64,000 nucleotides of DNA, taken from Streptacidiphilus neutrinimicus (GTDB lineage: Bacteria > Actinomycetota > Actinomycetes > Streptomycetales > Streptomycetaceae). Each line of letters begins with the position of its first letter. The first letter of the stretch is position 1. Of the stretch, positions 25,063 through 33,390 are shown piece by piece. The notes under the pieces are model-generated. The model saw only the letters and a list, made by a program, of their open reading frames with translations. It was not told the DNA's origin and made no database searches. The stretch spans positions 1-64,000 of the forward strand of contig NZ_BBPO01000013.1 of the NCBI RefSeq assembly GCF_000787815.1. The letters are read 5' to 3'. The position numbers and the translations under genes were made by a program.

Positions 25063-27665
25063 AGCGCCTCTCCCGGCGGAAGCGCGCCGAGGCATCCCCC
25101 TCGTCCGTCCTCGAGTCGGGCTCGGTCCGGGCGCCTGCCTCAGCCGACACAGCCACAGTTGATGCCAGCGGCATGCGCGTGGAAGGCGACCACAACCGGC
25201 TCGTAGGACCGGGTGGCCACCACAACAACCTCGGCGATGTCCACTATGAGTTCCATCTGCAGGGCAAGGTGGACCCGCCTGACCGGCCGAGGCCGGTGCC
25301 GCAGTGGACCGCCCAGCAACTGAACATCCATGCGGCCGTGCCTGGTGACGTGCCGAATGCCCGGAGCCGTTTCGCGCTCCCCGCATACGTGCGCCGCCCC
25401 CACGACGATGAGCTGCGCCACCGACTCAACGGCATCAGGAGCGGTCAACGGGCAGAACTCGTGGTGGTGCGTGGTGGATCATGCGTCGGCAAGACCCGGA
25501 CCGCCTATGAGGCCGTAAAGGAGTGCCTGGCCGACTGGCAGCTGCTCTACCCCAAATCTGCGCAGTCCATCATCCTCGCCCACAAAGCCGGACTTCTGAC
25601 CGAGCGCACGGTGCTGTGGTTGGACAACGCGCATCAACTGTTCTTCGAGCCAGAAGGAGAGCAGGCAGCAGCCACCGTGCAGAGCCTGCTCGAGGAGAAC
25701 GGGCCCATTGCCGTGATTGCCACGATATGGCCCGAGGAGTATCGGGCGCTTACGGCTCACCCCGCGCCACGGGCCGGCCAGGATGAGCTCAAACCGCGCC
25801 CGGATCCGCACGGTCGGGCACGCGATCTGCTCGGCTCATCTGCTCTAATCACCGTTCCTGACGCGTTCACGGAACCTCAGATGGGTGACTTGCGTCGTCT
25901 CGCTCGGGTTGACCCTGCCTTGGAGATGGCCCTCGACTGGGTGTCTGCGCCCAGCGAGGTCACGCAAACCCTCGCTGCCGGACCTGAACTACTCGATCGA
26001 TGGGTTCACGCAACGAACCCGTACGGCGGCGCCGTTCTGACTGCGGCAATCGATGCACGGCGTCTGGGTGTGCGGTCGATGCTGCCTGCGGAGTTTCTGC
26101 GCGGTGCCGCACCGGTGTATCTCGTGGGCAAGCACCGGATCAACCCTCCCGAGGATTGGTTCGATCAGGCTCTGGCTTACGGTCTCGAAGAAGTCAAGGA
26201 CGTGGCTGGCGCTCTGCAGTTGGTTCCGCGAACTGACGGGATGGGTGCCCAGCCTGGCGTTTTCGATCTGGCCGACTACCTTCAGGAGCGCGCGGCTTCG
26301 CAGCGCCGGGGCGACGTGCCCGCCGACCCGTTCTGGCGGGCTGCCCTCGATCATCTGGACAATGGCGCCGACCTTGACCGGATGGGCACCCAGGCGTTCA
26401 ACAAGAGCCGGTTCCGGTGGGCGGAGCGGCTGTGCCTGCGCGCCGCCGAACTCGGTCACGCACCGGCTGTTGAGAGCTTGTGCCACCTGTACACAGAGAC
26501 CGGCCACATCCTGCTCGCGGCGACCCGTGACAGGCTGCTCGATCTTGCACGTGGCGCCGATGACGGTGGATACAGCCTGTGGTACGTGGGCTCCACATTG
26601 GCGTCCATTGCCACCGAGCCTGAAAGCGAGCCAGGACTCGCCGCAGTGGCGGGGGCGGTTCTCATCGAAGCCTTTGAGGCCGGCTCAATGGATGCGGTAC
26701 ACGCCTTCAAGGAGCTGTGCAGAGACCAGGGTGTCGATGCGTCCGCCTTCGTCCGTCAGGCCGAACAAAAGCGAGCAGCCGAGCAGCCACGCGAGGCGCT
26801 CTCGCGAGAGGTCGCGGTACTGAGGGCCGCCGCCGGTGGAGATGCCGATTCGGTGGCTGCCTTCGAGCACCTTGTCGCCGACCGGGGGCAGAGCTTTCGC
26901 GCACTTGTCCGCTACGGCGCCACTGACCAGAGTTTGGTCATCCTCGGGCTGTCCCTGCGGATGCGCAAAGCGGGTGGGCAGGATGCCTTCGAGGTGTTGC
27001 TGCGGGCAGTCGCTGATACCGGTGCCTGGCATGCCGTGTCCGGCCTGGCCTCCTACCTCTACCAGACCGACCGCGACGACGAGGCCGACGAGGTCCTCAC
27101 TCAGGCATGGACGCGAGGCGATGAAGACGCCTGGGTGATGCTGTGCAGCCATCTGATCAGCAGGGACTTCGCCAAGGCCAGGTCACTGATCGAGCAGGCC
27201 CGGCGGGAGGGTCGCGGGAGGTCCGTCGTGCGGGTCGTGCGGCCGCTTCTCGGTCGCCAGCCAGAGTTGATCCGCTTCGCCGAGACAACCCTGCGCGAAC
27301 TCGCAGACGACGGCGAGCCATCGGCCCAATTCGAGCTGTCGAAACTGCTGTTCCTCCGATGGTGTGACAAGTCTCGGAATCACATGGGCGAGGTCTCTAA
27401 CGCCGGCGACATGCCGGAGCAGATCGAGTGCCTGCTCATGACGGCCCTACCGCACGTCACTCAGGCGTACTGGCTGCTGGGACAGATGGCTGAGGTGAGC
27501 GGAGATGTCATTGCAGCGCAGCGCTGGTATCGCGGAGCCGTCGACCGTAGCGATTCTGAGTGCCTACCCCTGCTTGCTCGCGTACTTGTGCCGTCTGACG
27601 ATGCACAGGAGCAGCTGATCCGGATGGGTCTGGAAGCCGACGGCAGCCCGAGCCCGCCATGGTGA
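25059..27665 (+). CDS. STAND-like P-loop protein with TPR/Sel1-type repeats and the shared motif
   Basis: An 868-residue protein from ATG 25059, translationally coupled to the membrane protein by ATGA. After a basic, Ser-rich start the 22-residue motif is at 39-60 (MRVEGDHNRLVG + PGGHHNNLGD). The P-loop is GGSCVGKT (139-146) and Walker B is VLWLDNAH (185-192). From about residue 440 to the end the protein is built of helical pairs like TPR or Sel1 repeats (AERLCLRAAELGHAPAVESL, later AQRWYRGAVDRSDSECLPLL), a likely ligand-sensing surface. It is a second sensor-type ATPase feeding the same motif-based partner. The P-loop has a Cys in an unusual place (GGSCVGKT). Confidence 0.8.
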   Translation: MKRLSRRKRAEASPSSVLESGSVRAPASADTATVDASGMRVEGDHNRLVGPGGHHNNLGDVHYEFHLQGKVDPPDRPRPVPQWTAQQLNIHAAVPGDVPNARSRFALPAYVRRPHDDELRHRLNGIRSGQRAELVVVRGGSCVGKTRTAYEAVKECLADWQLLYPKSAQSIILAHKAGLLTERTVLWLDNAHQLFFEPEGEQAAATVQSLLEENGPIAVIATIWPEEYRALTAHPAPRAGQDELKPRPDPHGRARDLLGSSALITVPDAFTEPQMGDLRRLARVDPALEMALDWVSAPSEVTQTLAAGPELLDRWVHATNPYGGAVLTAAIDARRLGVRSMLPAEFLRGAAPVYLVGKHRINPPEDWFDQALAYGLEEVKDVAGALQLVPRTDGMGAQPGVFDLADYLQERAASQRRGDVPADPFWRAALDHLDNGADLDRMGTQAFNKSRFRWAERLCLRAAELGHAPAVESLCHLYTETGHILLAATRDRLLDLARGADDGGYSLWYVGSTLASIATEPESEPGLAAVAGAVLIEAFEAGSMDAVHAFKELCRDQGVDASAFVRQAEQKRAAEQPREALSREVAVLRAAAGGDADSVAAFEHLVADRGQSFRALVRYGATDQSLVILGLSLRMRKAGGQDAFEVLLRAVADTGAWHAVSGLASYLYQTDRDDEADEVLTQAWTRGDEDAWVMLCSHLISRDFAKARSLIEQARREGRGRSVVRVVRPLLGRQPELIRFAETTLRELADDGEPSAQFELSKLLFLRWCDKSRNHMGEVSNAGDMPEQIECLLMTALPHVTQAYWLLGQMAEVSGDVIAAQRWYRGAVDRSDSECLPLLARVLVPSDDAQEQLIRMGLEADGSPSPPW

Positions 27666-27690
27666 CGCCGGAATCACGCGACCGCCCGCG

Positions 27691-27987
27691 GTGAGCATGG
27701 TTGGCGTTAACGGTCTGAGTTGGCCCCAGTTTTCCTGCGGGCTGACCGAACGGATGACCTCCAGCTCGGCCGGAAACGGCAGGGTGGCAAGCGCGGTGCT
27801 GGGCATGCGCGTCGTCACCCCGGCCATGTTCGACAAGCTAAAGGACGCCGTGACGAGCTACGCGGCCGCCCTCGCCAGCAGCCCGGACCGTTGGGCGGAC
27901 GAACAGGCCGTCCGCGAACAGCTCGCCCGCCACAAGCTGACCGGCGACCGCTTCTTCACCACCTACTCCGAAAGCGTGCGCACCTGA
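27691..27987 (+). CDS. Small hypothetical ORF or gene remnant
   Basis: A 98-residue frame from GTG 27691. The first ~45 residues are low-quality, while the end (MFDKLKDAVTSYAAALASSP, then WADEQAVREQLARHKLTGDR) has coding-like composition and helix-forming sequence. No family is recognised. It sits directly upstream of repeat copy B, so it may be the tail of a lost gene. Confidence 0.3.
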   Translation: MSMVGVNGLSWPQFSCGLTERMTSSSAGNGRVASAVLGMRVVTPAMFDKLKDAVTSYAAALASSPDRWADEQAVREQLARHKLTGDRFFTTYSESVRT

Positions 27988-28049
27988 TCAGCACCCGAAG
28001 CCCCGCGGGCTGGTGTTCGGGGGCGTTGTCGAGGACGCCCCCGCCGCGA

Positions 28050-28330
28050 CGGAGACGGAGAAGCTGGAGCCGAGGACCGGCGTTGCGACATCGGACGCGG
28101 TTCCCGCCTACCTGCTGACCGGGAGCTCAGTCCGCCCCGCCGACGGTGTGCATTAACCGTGCATTGCCCTGGGGCGGCCGACATCGGCGCAGGTCAACGG
28201 GCATCTCCCCAGGCGCTGGGAAGTCCCGCGGGTACTCACCGACTGGTACGTGCAGGGGCTGACCTGCGGCATCTCCCGGGTCGGGTTCCCTGGTCTTCCC
28301 CAGCGACTGTGCACTGAATGTGCACTGGTG
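28050..28330 (+). repeat. Degenerate copy B of the dispersed repeat
   Basis: This stretch resembles copies A and C with much more divergence. It starts with a decayed acetyltransferase tail (GCGACGGAGACGGAGAAGC, then CATCGGACGCGGTTC), continues through GTGCATTAACCGTGCATTGC, then GCGCAGGTCAAC (28187-28198), then GGGGCTGACCTGCGG. It ends with a tandem TGTGCACTGAATGTGCACTG (about 28309-28328), which is mirrored in copy C at about 32465-32487. No gene is present. Confidence 0.65.
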
Positions 28331-28490
28331 CGGACCCCTGGAGCGCGCCCCCAGGGCGCTTCAGGCCGTCGCCGGAGACAGTCGACGACTTCACCGGCTT
28401 GCTGGCGCCCGGCGGTACTCGGCAGTCTGCTGGTCGGCGATTGACATGATGGGCAACAGCGAGTTCTCAGGTGTCTCTGGAGGGTCGACG

Positions 28491-29066
28491 ATGGCGTTCA
28501 AGACCGGAGCCGACTTCAAAGTCGCTGGCGGGGACGAGTGGTCCTATACGCCGGCTGTCGGCGTGGGACCGCTCCGGTTCGGTATGACCGTAGGCGAAGT
28601 GGTCGGGGCGGCTGAGGTTCTCGGCCCGACGAGGGTCGCCGATTGTGTCCGGCACCACGCGATCTTCTCGCCGACTTGGAGGGTCGAAGTCCACCGACGC
28701 CGGGCGGCTCCCTCTCCGCCTGCCGTCACGGCCTATGTGAGCCATGCCGTGGGGCTGTTCTGCATCGCTATCGACGCCGTGTACGGTCCCCAGGTCGCTA
28801 ACGGCGGACTCCTGCTGGTCGGGAGAGACCTGTCGGAACTGGAGAGCGACGCAATCGCACATGCCGAAGCAATGCACGCTCACATTCGCTACACGCCCGA
28901 GGGCTACGCGGGGCCAGACGATCCCGGGGTCGTCACGCGCGGACAACTGGTTGGGCAGGTCCTCCGATCGCGACCGTTGTTCATGGTGACCCGCGACGGC
29001 GCGAACACCGAATGGGACTCGATTCCCTCCGAGGAGTACCGCCTCAACGGTCAGTCCACGGCCTGA
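28491..29066 (+). CDS. Hypothetical cytosolic protein (immunity-like)
   Basis: A 191-residue protein from ATG 28491, chosen because GGAGGG (28479-28484) is 6 bases upstream. The frame is open further 5' but that part overlaps repeat B. The segment VGVGPLRFGMTVGEVVGAAE is a pattern often seen in small actinomycete proteins annotated as immunity or unknown. No signal peptide, membrane helix or catalytic motif is visible. It is one of several orphan immunity-like genes between 28.4 and 33.2 kb. Confidence 0.55.
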   Translation: MAFKTGADFKVAGGDEWSYTPAVGVGPLRFGMTVGEVVGAAEVLGPTRVADCVRHHAIFSPTWRVEVHRRRAAPSPPAVTAYVSHAVGLFCIAIDAVYGPQVANGGLLLVGRDLSELESDAIAHAEAMHAHIRYTPEGYAGPDDPGVVTRGQLVGQVLRSRPLFMVTRDGANTEWDSIPSEEYRLNGQSTA

Positions 29067-29162
29067 CGTGGTGTCTGCCGGTCCCCCACATCAGAACCGG
29101 GCCGTGTCGGTGCCCGAGTCGACCCAAGGATCCAGTGCTCCCGAAACTGGGCTTCGATGCGC

Positions 29163-29594
29163 CTATACGTCGAGGTCGAACAGCGGAACATCAGTCGTGG
29201 GCAGCGGGTTGAGAATCCGGCGGAGTCCGTTGATCATGGCTAGCCAGCGGGTGCCGTCGCCCGCATTGACCCAGGACTCGACGAGTCCGGAATCGTCCGT
29301 GACCTTGGCGAGGACCTCGTCAGCGAGCGCGCGGAGGTCCTGCGGCAGCTCGGGCATCATGCTCTGCGGCCCGTAGCCGCTGTCGACGGGCTGGCCGGTG
29401 GGGCACTGCGAAGCAATCAGCGCTGCGGCAGCGACCGCTTCCTGGGCTTCGTGGAGGTAGTCCGTCGCGGTCAGAGTGCGGTTGAGGACCCCACGGATCA
29501 GTCCCTCGCGCTGGCCGGGCTGGGCCTCGTCCAAGCTGTCGGCGAAGTCGGCGGCCGTGTCGTTGTCGAAGGGGCCGATGTCCCAGGTGCCCAA
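29163..29594 (-). CDS. DUF4259-family protein
   Basis: A 143-residue protein starting at TTG 29594, which has GAGGAG about 7 bases upstream. The N-terminus GTWDIGPFDNDTAADFADSL is the hallmark of DUF4259, small soluble proteins common in actinomycetes and often found in contact-dependent toxin immunity clusters. No catalytic residues are evident. A truncated copy of its first ~35 codons and 5' flank lies at 14624-14780. Confidence 0.75.
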   Translation of the reverse strand: MGTWDIGPFDNDTAADFADSLDEAQPGQREGLIRGVLNRTLTATDYLHEAQEAVAAAALIASQCPTGQPVDSGYGPQSMMPELPQDLRALADEVLAKVTDDSGLVESWVNAGDGTRWLAMINGLRRILNPLPTTDVPLFDLDV

Positions 29595-29660
29595 AGTGAT
29601 CTCCTCACTGCTTCTGCAGGGAGCATGCCATCAGCGACCGACAATCGGGGACCCTGGGAC

Positions 29661-29695
29661 CGCGGCACCGGACGCGGTTAGCACGAACCTGCTGC
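29661..29695 (+). repeat. Short copy E of the acetyltransferase-tail repeat
   Basis: About 32 bases (GGCACCGGACGCGGTT..GAACCTGCTG) match the end of the acetyltransferase genes in copies A and C. The flanks are unrelated. This is a small scar of the same repeated unit. Confidence 0.5.
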
Positions 29696-29741
29696 CCCGG
29701 CTGCTCTGGGTCGCCTCAAGCGGCAGCTGGAGGCCGGTACA

Positions 29742-30026
29742 TCAGCCGCTCCACCTCGCAGCGTGCTCACCGCCGTAAATCAAGGCCCAGCAGTGCGAGC
29801 ACCCGATGCAGTCGTTCTCCTCGTCTATGTCCACTTCCGGACGACGAGGCAGATGCCGCACGGCTTCGAAGTGCAGCGGGCCTTGCAGTGCGCAATACGC
29901 CCCGCCTTGGTTGTACAGAAACACCCCAGGCCTGTCTTCGTGGACCAGACGGTTACCCGCCTTGACCAGGGCCCTCACAAGCGGGACGAAGTGCTCAAAT
30001 CCGTCATCAGCCACGGCAAATCCCAA
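29742..30026 (-). CDS. Hypothetical protein, possibly truncated at the 5' end
   Basis: A 94-residue frame from TTG 30026, with no convincing ribosome-binding site. The body reads GFAVADDGFEHFVPLVRALV, then an ending with a CIGCSHC pair. The +1 frame upstream (MAPEARAVELDSWDLPWLMT) also looks protein-like, so a frameshift near 30020 may have split a longer gene. Its family is not recognised. It follows the 178-residue gene by 25 bases and may have shared its transcript. Confidence 0.4.
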   Translation of the reverse strand: MGFAVADDGFEHFVPLVRALVKAGNRLVHEDRPGVFLYNQGGAYCALQGPLHFEAVRHLPRRPEVDIDEENDCIGCSHCWALIYGGEHAARWSG

Positions 30027-30050
30027 GAGTCCAACTCAACGGCGCGGGCT

Positions 30051-30587
30051 TCAGGGGCCATTGTAGTAGCTGTCGTAGAAGGCGGAGTACTCGTCGGCGG
30101 AGAAGCCTTCGAATTGACCGTCCGTCTCAAGCTCGCACAGGCGGTCCAGCGCGGCGACTGCAGCAGTCATGGGGAGGGCCGAGAGATACGCCTTCGTTGC
30201 ATCCAGTCCACGCCCGAGCATGAGCTCGATGTCGACCGAGCAGGCCGCGTCGTAACTGGCTTCTTTCGCACTCCACACGAGGAGCGCGTCGTCGATGTCG
30301 CCGCTGTTGAACAGTTGGACGCAGCAGAGCTTCATCAACTCGGTGTCACCTTCACCCTGAGTGCGTCGCTCGCGCTCCGTGTGCGCGCTGAGTAGGGCGC
30401 GAATCTCGCCCAGGTCCGCGAGGGCAGGGCGCAGCCCGTAGCGGCGCAGGCCCTCCTCTTCGTCCATCGGCCGTCCTTCTTGGTCGTACAGCCCGCCATA
30501 CCTGTCTGACCGTGCCAATCCGGGCCACCGAAGGTCTACAGCAGCCAACATCGCTCGGACAAGTTCAGCAATGACAACAAGTGACAT
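30051..30587 (-). CDS. Hypothetical immunity-like protein
   Basis: A 178-residue soluble protein from ATG 30587, mostly helical and acidic (LRPALADLGEIRALLSAHTE, MKLCCVQLFNSGDIDDALLV, ALDRLCELETDGQFEGFSAD). The repeat-like segment GDIDDALLVWSAKEASYDAA and the pattern of a bound-partner scaffold resemble small immunity proteins, but no named family is recognised. It is divergent from the gene at 30644. Confidence 0.55.
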   Translation of the reverse strand: MSLVVIAELVRAMLAAVDLRWPGLARSDRYGGLYDQEGRPMDEEEGLRRYGLRPALADLGEIRALLSAHTERERRTQGEGDTELMKLCCVQLFNSGDIDDALLVWSAKEASYDAACSVDIELMLGRGLDATKAYLSALPMTAAVAALDRLCELETDGQFEGFSADEYSAFYDSYYNGP

Positions 30588-30643
30588 GCAGTGGGCCGCC
30601 AGATCGTCTTGATCGCGGGAGCTCGGGCGGCTTCAATCGGCGG

Positions 30644-31537
30644 GTGACCGAGAGCTATGTCGACCTCGGGGCTGTCGCGGCTCCCTCAGGTGTCCTCGTG
30701 CTGGGCATGGCGGCCTGGATCGATTTCTGGCCCGAGACCGGCCAACCGCTGTCCGAGCGCGCGTTCGCAGCCGTGGCATCGGGCGGCTCCCATCTGTTTG
30801 AGCCTGTCGACGGAGAGCCACGCCCGTGGAGCGGCGAGGCGATCGTCGTGCGAGCCGCGGCGAACCGGCTGCTCCCGGTACGGGCACTGACATCACCCTC
30901 GCCGTTCGACGGCGAGCCGACGATCTCGGTCCTCGAGGTCGGCCTCGGTCTGCCGTGGCCCGAGGACCGCGGCGCCGGACCACTGGTGCTGGGCGACCTG
31001 CCGGTTGACCGGTGCGGCATGGTGCTCGGCGACGCGCGGGCCCTGGACGGGTTCACAGGTCTGGACGGAGAGTCCATCGACGGCCTGGCCGACGTCACCT
31101 ACTGGGGCAAGTACGAGGGCGATGTTCACGCCGAGTTCGGCGGGGAACGCGTCCCTCAGCACCACGGTGGCTACGGGCCGCGCGGTTGGCTCGACCTGCC
31201 GCTCGCCGAGGCGGAGGCACTCGCGGAGAGGCTCCAGACGTGGCTTCGCGACGGCCCGGGAAAGGGCCTGATGATCGCGGTCGACGCCCACACCGACTAC
31301 CACAGGCTGAACCGGGCCAGCTGGAGCCATCCCCTGCTGGCTGGGATTGCCGAGGTCGGTGGCTGCCCGGTGCTCGGCATCGGCTGGGACCCCGGCGACC
31401 ACTCCATGCGCCACCGCGGCGAGCGCGCCTACGGACAGGTCTACCCCGCCACCCTCGAATCCCTCGCCGACACGACCGTCCTTCGCTGGACCATCCCGCC
31501 CTACTCCCCCGACCCGGACGACAGGCCGGCAAGCTGA
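30644..31537 (+). CDS. Hypothetical protein
   Basis: A 297-residue protein from GTG 30644 (VTESYVDLGAV); the open frame back to 30581 overlaps the divergent gene and is rejected. No signal peptide or membrane helix. There are conserved-looking blocks (VTYWGKYEGDVHAEFGGERV, GGYGPRGWLDLPLAEAEALA, CPVLGIGWDPGDHSMRHRGE) and a Pro-rich tail. I do not recognise a family. Context is an orphan immunity-like gene cluster. The next gene begins 37 bases later on the same strand. Confidence 0.6.
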   Translation: MTESYVDLGAVAAPSGVLVLGMAAWIDFWPETGQPLSERAFAAVASGGSHLFEPVDGEPRPWSGEAIVVRAAANRLLPVRALTSPSPFDGEPTISVLEVGLGLPWPEDRGAGPLVLGDLPVDRCGMVLGDARALDGFTGLDGESIDGLADVTYWGKYEGDVHAEFGGERVPQHHGGYGPRGWLDLPLAEAEALAERLQTWLRDGPGKGLMIAVDAHTDYHRLNRASWSHPLLAGIAEVGGCPVLGIGWDPGDHSMRHRGERAYGQVYPATLESLADTTVLRWTIPPYSPDPDDRPAS

Positions 31538-31574
31538 CCCCCAGCTCGCACCCACCATCGAAGGAGTAGGTCGA

Positions 31575-32180
31575 ATGCCCTGGCCCGGAAGACAGTCTCG
31601 CTGCACAAGTGGGCGGCACGAGGTGGCCGTCGGAGGGCTCATCGTGCGCTCCCCCGTCGACGACCTCGACTTCCTGGGATCAATGGCCGGAGCCTACGAC
31701 GACGATGCCCAGCGCTGGCTCGCCTGGGACCAGGAGGGACCTGTCGCGGAAACCCGTGACTGGTTCTTCAACGTCGACGACGCCAACCGTGAGCACATGC
31801 ACGAACACCTCGACGACAGCGCCGGGCACCGATACCTCGAGGCTCTCGAGTACCGGCACCTGATCGTCGTCGATCGCGACCACGGCCGCTACGCCGGAGC
31901 CGTGCAGTTGTTCGAAGATTGTCAGGTCAACGCTTGGCTCGCGCCGCACTTCCGCGGCAGGAACCTGGGCGCCGACCTCTTCGCCGCCGCCGCGAAGATG
32001 GCCCACCAGCACCTGGCGGTCAAGGAGCTGTACGCCGTGGTGGCGGAACAGAACCTGCCCGCCCTCTCGGCCCTCCGCCTCGCCGGCTTCCAGCACGCTC
32101 CCGCCACGACGGAGACGGCTGAGCTGCAGCCAGGGCTCCTCGCGCTGCGGCACCGGACGCGGTTCGCGCAAACCTGCTGA
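31575..32180 (+). CDS. GNAT-family acetyltransferase
   Basis: A 201-residue protein from ATG 31575 (GAAGGAG about 8 bases upstream). The acetyl-CoA-binding motif A is visible as WLAPHFRGRNLGADLFAAAA (about 115-135), followed by AVVAEQNLPALSALRLAGFQ, the usual N-x-x-S/A-x-x-x-x-x-x-x-G-F ending of RimJ/RimL-like GNATs. Substrate unknown. Its last 52 codons and the downstream non-coding DNA are duplicated at 16319-16628, and decayed copies occur at 28050 and 29661. Confidence 0.8.
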   Translation: MPWPGRQSRCTSGRHEVAVGGLIVRSPVDDLDFLGSMAGAYDDDAQRWLAWDQEGPVAETRDWFFNVDDANREHMHEHLDDSAGHRYLEALEYRHLIVVDRDHGRYAGAVQLFEDCQVNAWLAPHFRGRNLGADLFAAAAKMAHQHLAVKELYAVVAEQNLPALSALRLAGFQHAPATTETAELQPGLLALRHRTRFAQTC

Positions 32181-32340
32181 CCCGAAGCTCAGACCGCCCC
32201 ACCAACGGTCGTTCACGCGTTCTCGTCCTCGTGCACTACCCGTGCATTGCACCGGGGCAGCCGACATCCGCGCAGGTCAAAGGGCATCCACCTGGGCGCT
32301 CCAGGGTCCCCGGCGTACAGGCCGACTCGTCCGCCTTCCA
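32032..32340 (+). repeat. Long direct repeat, copy C
   Basis: Matches 16319-16628 at about 95% by eye, same orientation. It holds the 3' end of the acetyltransferase gene and ~160 bases beyond. Past 32340 the similarity continues only to copy B (ends at the paired GCACTGATTGTGCACTG near 32487). GCGCAGGTCAA at 32270-32280 and its inverse GTTGACCTGCGC at 32345-32356 form an inverted pair 64 bases apart. Confidence 0.85.
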
Positions 32341-32863
32341 GGCCGTTGACCTGCGCTTTTTCGGCGCGGACCAGTCGGACATGTCCCGCTCGTTCTCTCC
32401 GACTGGTTCGTTCTGGGGGCTGACCTGCGGTTTCTTTCGAGGCGAGTTCCCTGGACTTCCCTCGCGACTGGGCACTGATTGTGCACTGAAATGGCGCTGT
32501 GAGAGCGGCCCCCAAACGTCGCGCGGCATGCACCGAAATGGCGGAATGCCCAAGATCACGCCCAACCTTGCCGAACCTTCCAGGATGTTCCTCGCGCACG
32601 ATTTCGAGATGAGCGTCCGTGCGCCCACGTGCATGGATCCAGGACTGGTTCTCGCTCCCGTCTCTGCGGACCAGCCGGCCAGGTGCCGAGTACCAGCGCA
32701 CGGGTGAGTCGTCCTTACTGGCCCACATTGGATATTCAGGCAGGTCCACTCGGGCATAGCGCTCGTGGAGGCTCGGCAAGAGCGCGTCCGGCAGCTCGCA
32801 GGCGTCGTAGAGACGGAGGTCGTCCGCTCCGAAGAGCGACTCACTCAGCACGGTTCGACCCAC
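32213..32863 (-). pseudogene. Frameshifted C-terminal part of the SUKH protein
   Basis: This frame continues the SMI1/KNR4 protein of 32845-33195 after a one-base frameshift near 32860. It reads GRTVLSESLFGADDLRLYDA, ERYARVDLPEYPMWASKDDS and VRWYSAPGRLVRRDGSENQS, a coherent domain usual in longer SUKH relatives. Beyond about residue 120 (32500 and lower) the frame runs into repeat C and is no longer protein-like. Either a real inactivating mutation or a sequencing error. Confidence 0.55.
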
Positions 32864-33195
32864 GCGAGGGACGTCCGATCGAGGAACGGTATCCAGCCGT
32901 CGCGGGACTCCACCACCACTGGCGGATCATCTTGTTCGATCTCGGCCAGGGGGATCGCCCAGAAGGCGCAGTCCTGATTCTCATGGCGGAAGACCAAGAT
33001 GCCGCCCAAATCATCGGTGACGTATAGCCCCGTCGCGGGGACCAAGGGGTCCTGCTGCTGGGTCAGATCATGCCGACGCCCGAACAGCGCGTATCCCTCG
33101 CGCACGGCGGCCGGGAGTTCGAAGCCCAGCTCGGCTTCGACGGCCGCCCGCTCGCTCTCGCTGTAGCCGTCTGCCGCTTCAAGTGGACGGCCCAT
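32845..33195 (-). CDS. SMI1/KNR4 (SUKH) immunity-like protein, truncated by frameshift
   Basis: A 116-residue frame from ATG 33195. The SUKH core is clear: VEAELGFELPAAVREGYALF (helices 1-2), then LYVTDDLGGILVFRHENQDC, FWAIPLAEIEQDDPPVVVES and RDGWIPFLDRTS. SUKH proteins bind and neutralise diverse contact-dependent toxins. In-frame sequence before the ATG (FARWFADEW) also looks coded, so the original N-terminus may be a little longer. The stop after WVEPC comes from a frameshift, with the rest of the protein in the neighbouring frame. Confidence 0.65.
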   Translation of the reverse strand: MGRPLEAADGYSESERAAVEAELGFELPAAVREGYALFGRRHDLTQQQDPLVPATGLYVTDDLGGILVFRHENQDCAFWAIPLAEIEQDDPPVVVESRDGWIPFLDRTSLAWVEPC

Positions 33196-33298
33196 CCACT
33201 CATCGGCGAACCAGCGCGCGAAGTCGCCTTACTGGCCGCTGACCTGCGCTTTTGCGGCACGCACCAGTCGTGTGTGCTCGCCCGCGAGCCTTGCTTTC

Positions 33299-33343
33299 GG
33301 TACCGGATTTGGTACCCTATGATCGGGTACCGGATTTGGTACC
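33299..33343 (+). promoter_or_regulatory. Two 18-bp direct repeats, likely antitoxin operator
   Basis: GGTACCGGATTTGGTACC occurs at 33299-33316 and again at 33326-33343, exactly identical, 27 bp centre to centre. Each unit itself holds two GGTACC palindromes. The pair lies 48 bases before the ribbon-helix-helix antitoxin start, where such antitoxins bind to repress their own operon. Confidence 0.75.
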
Positions 33344-33390
33344 TGGCGACGCCACACGCCAACCACCACCTGGAGCCGGAGGCGGACACC

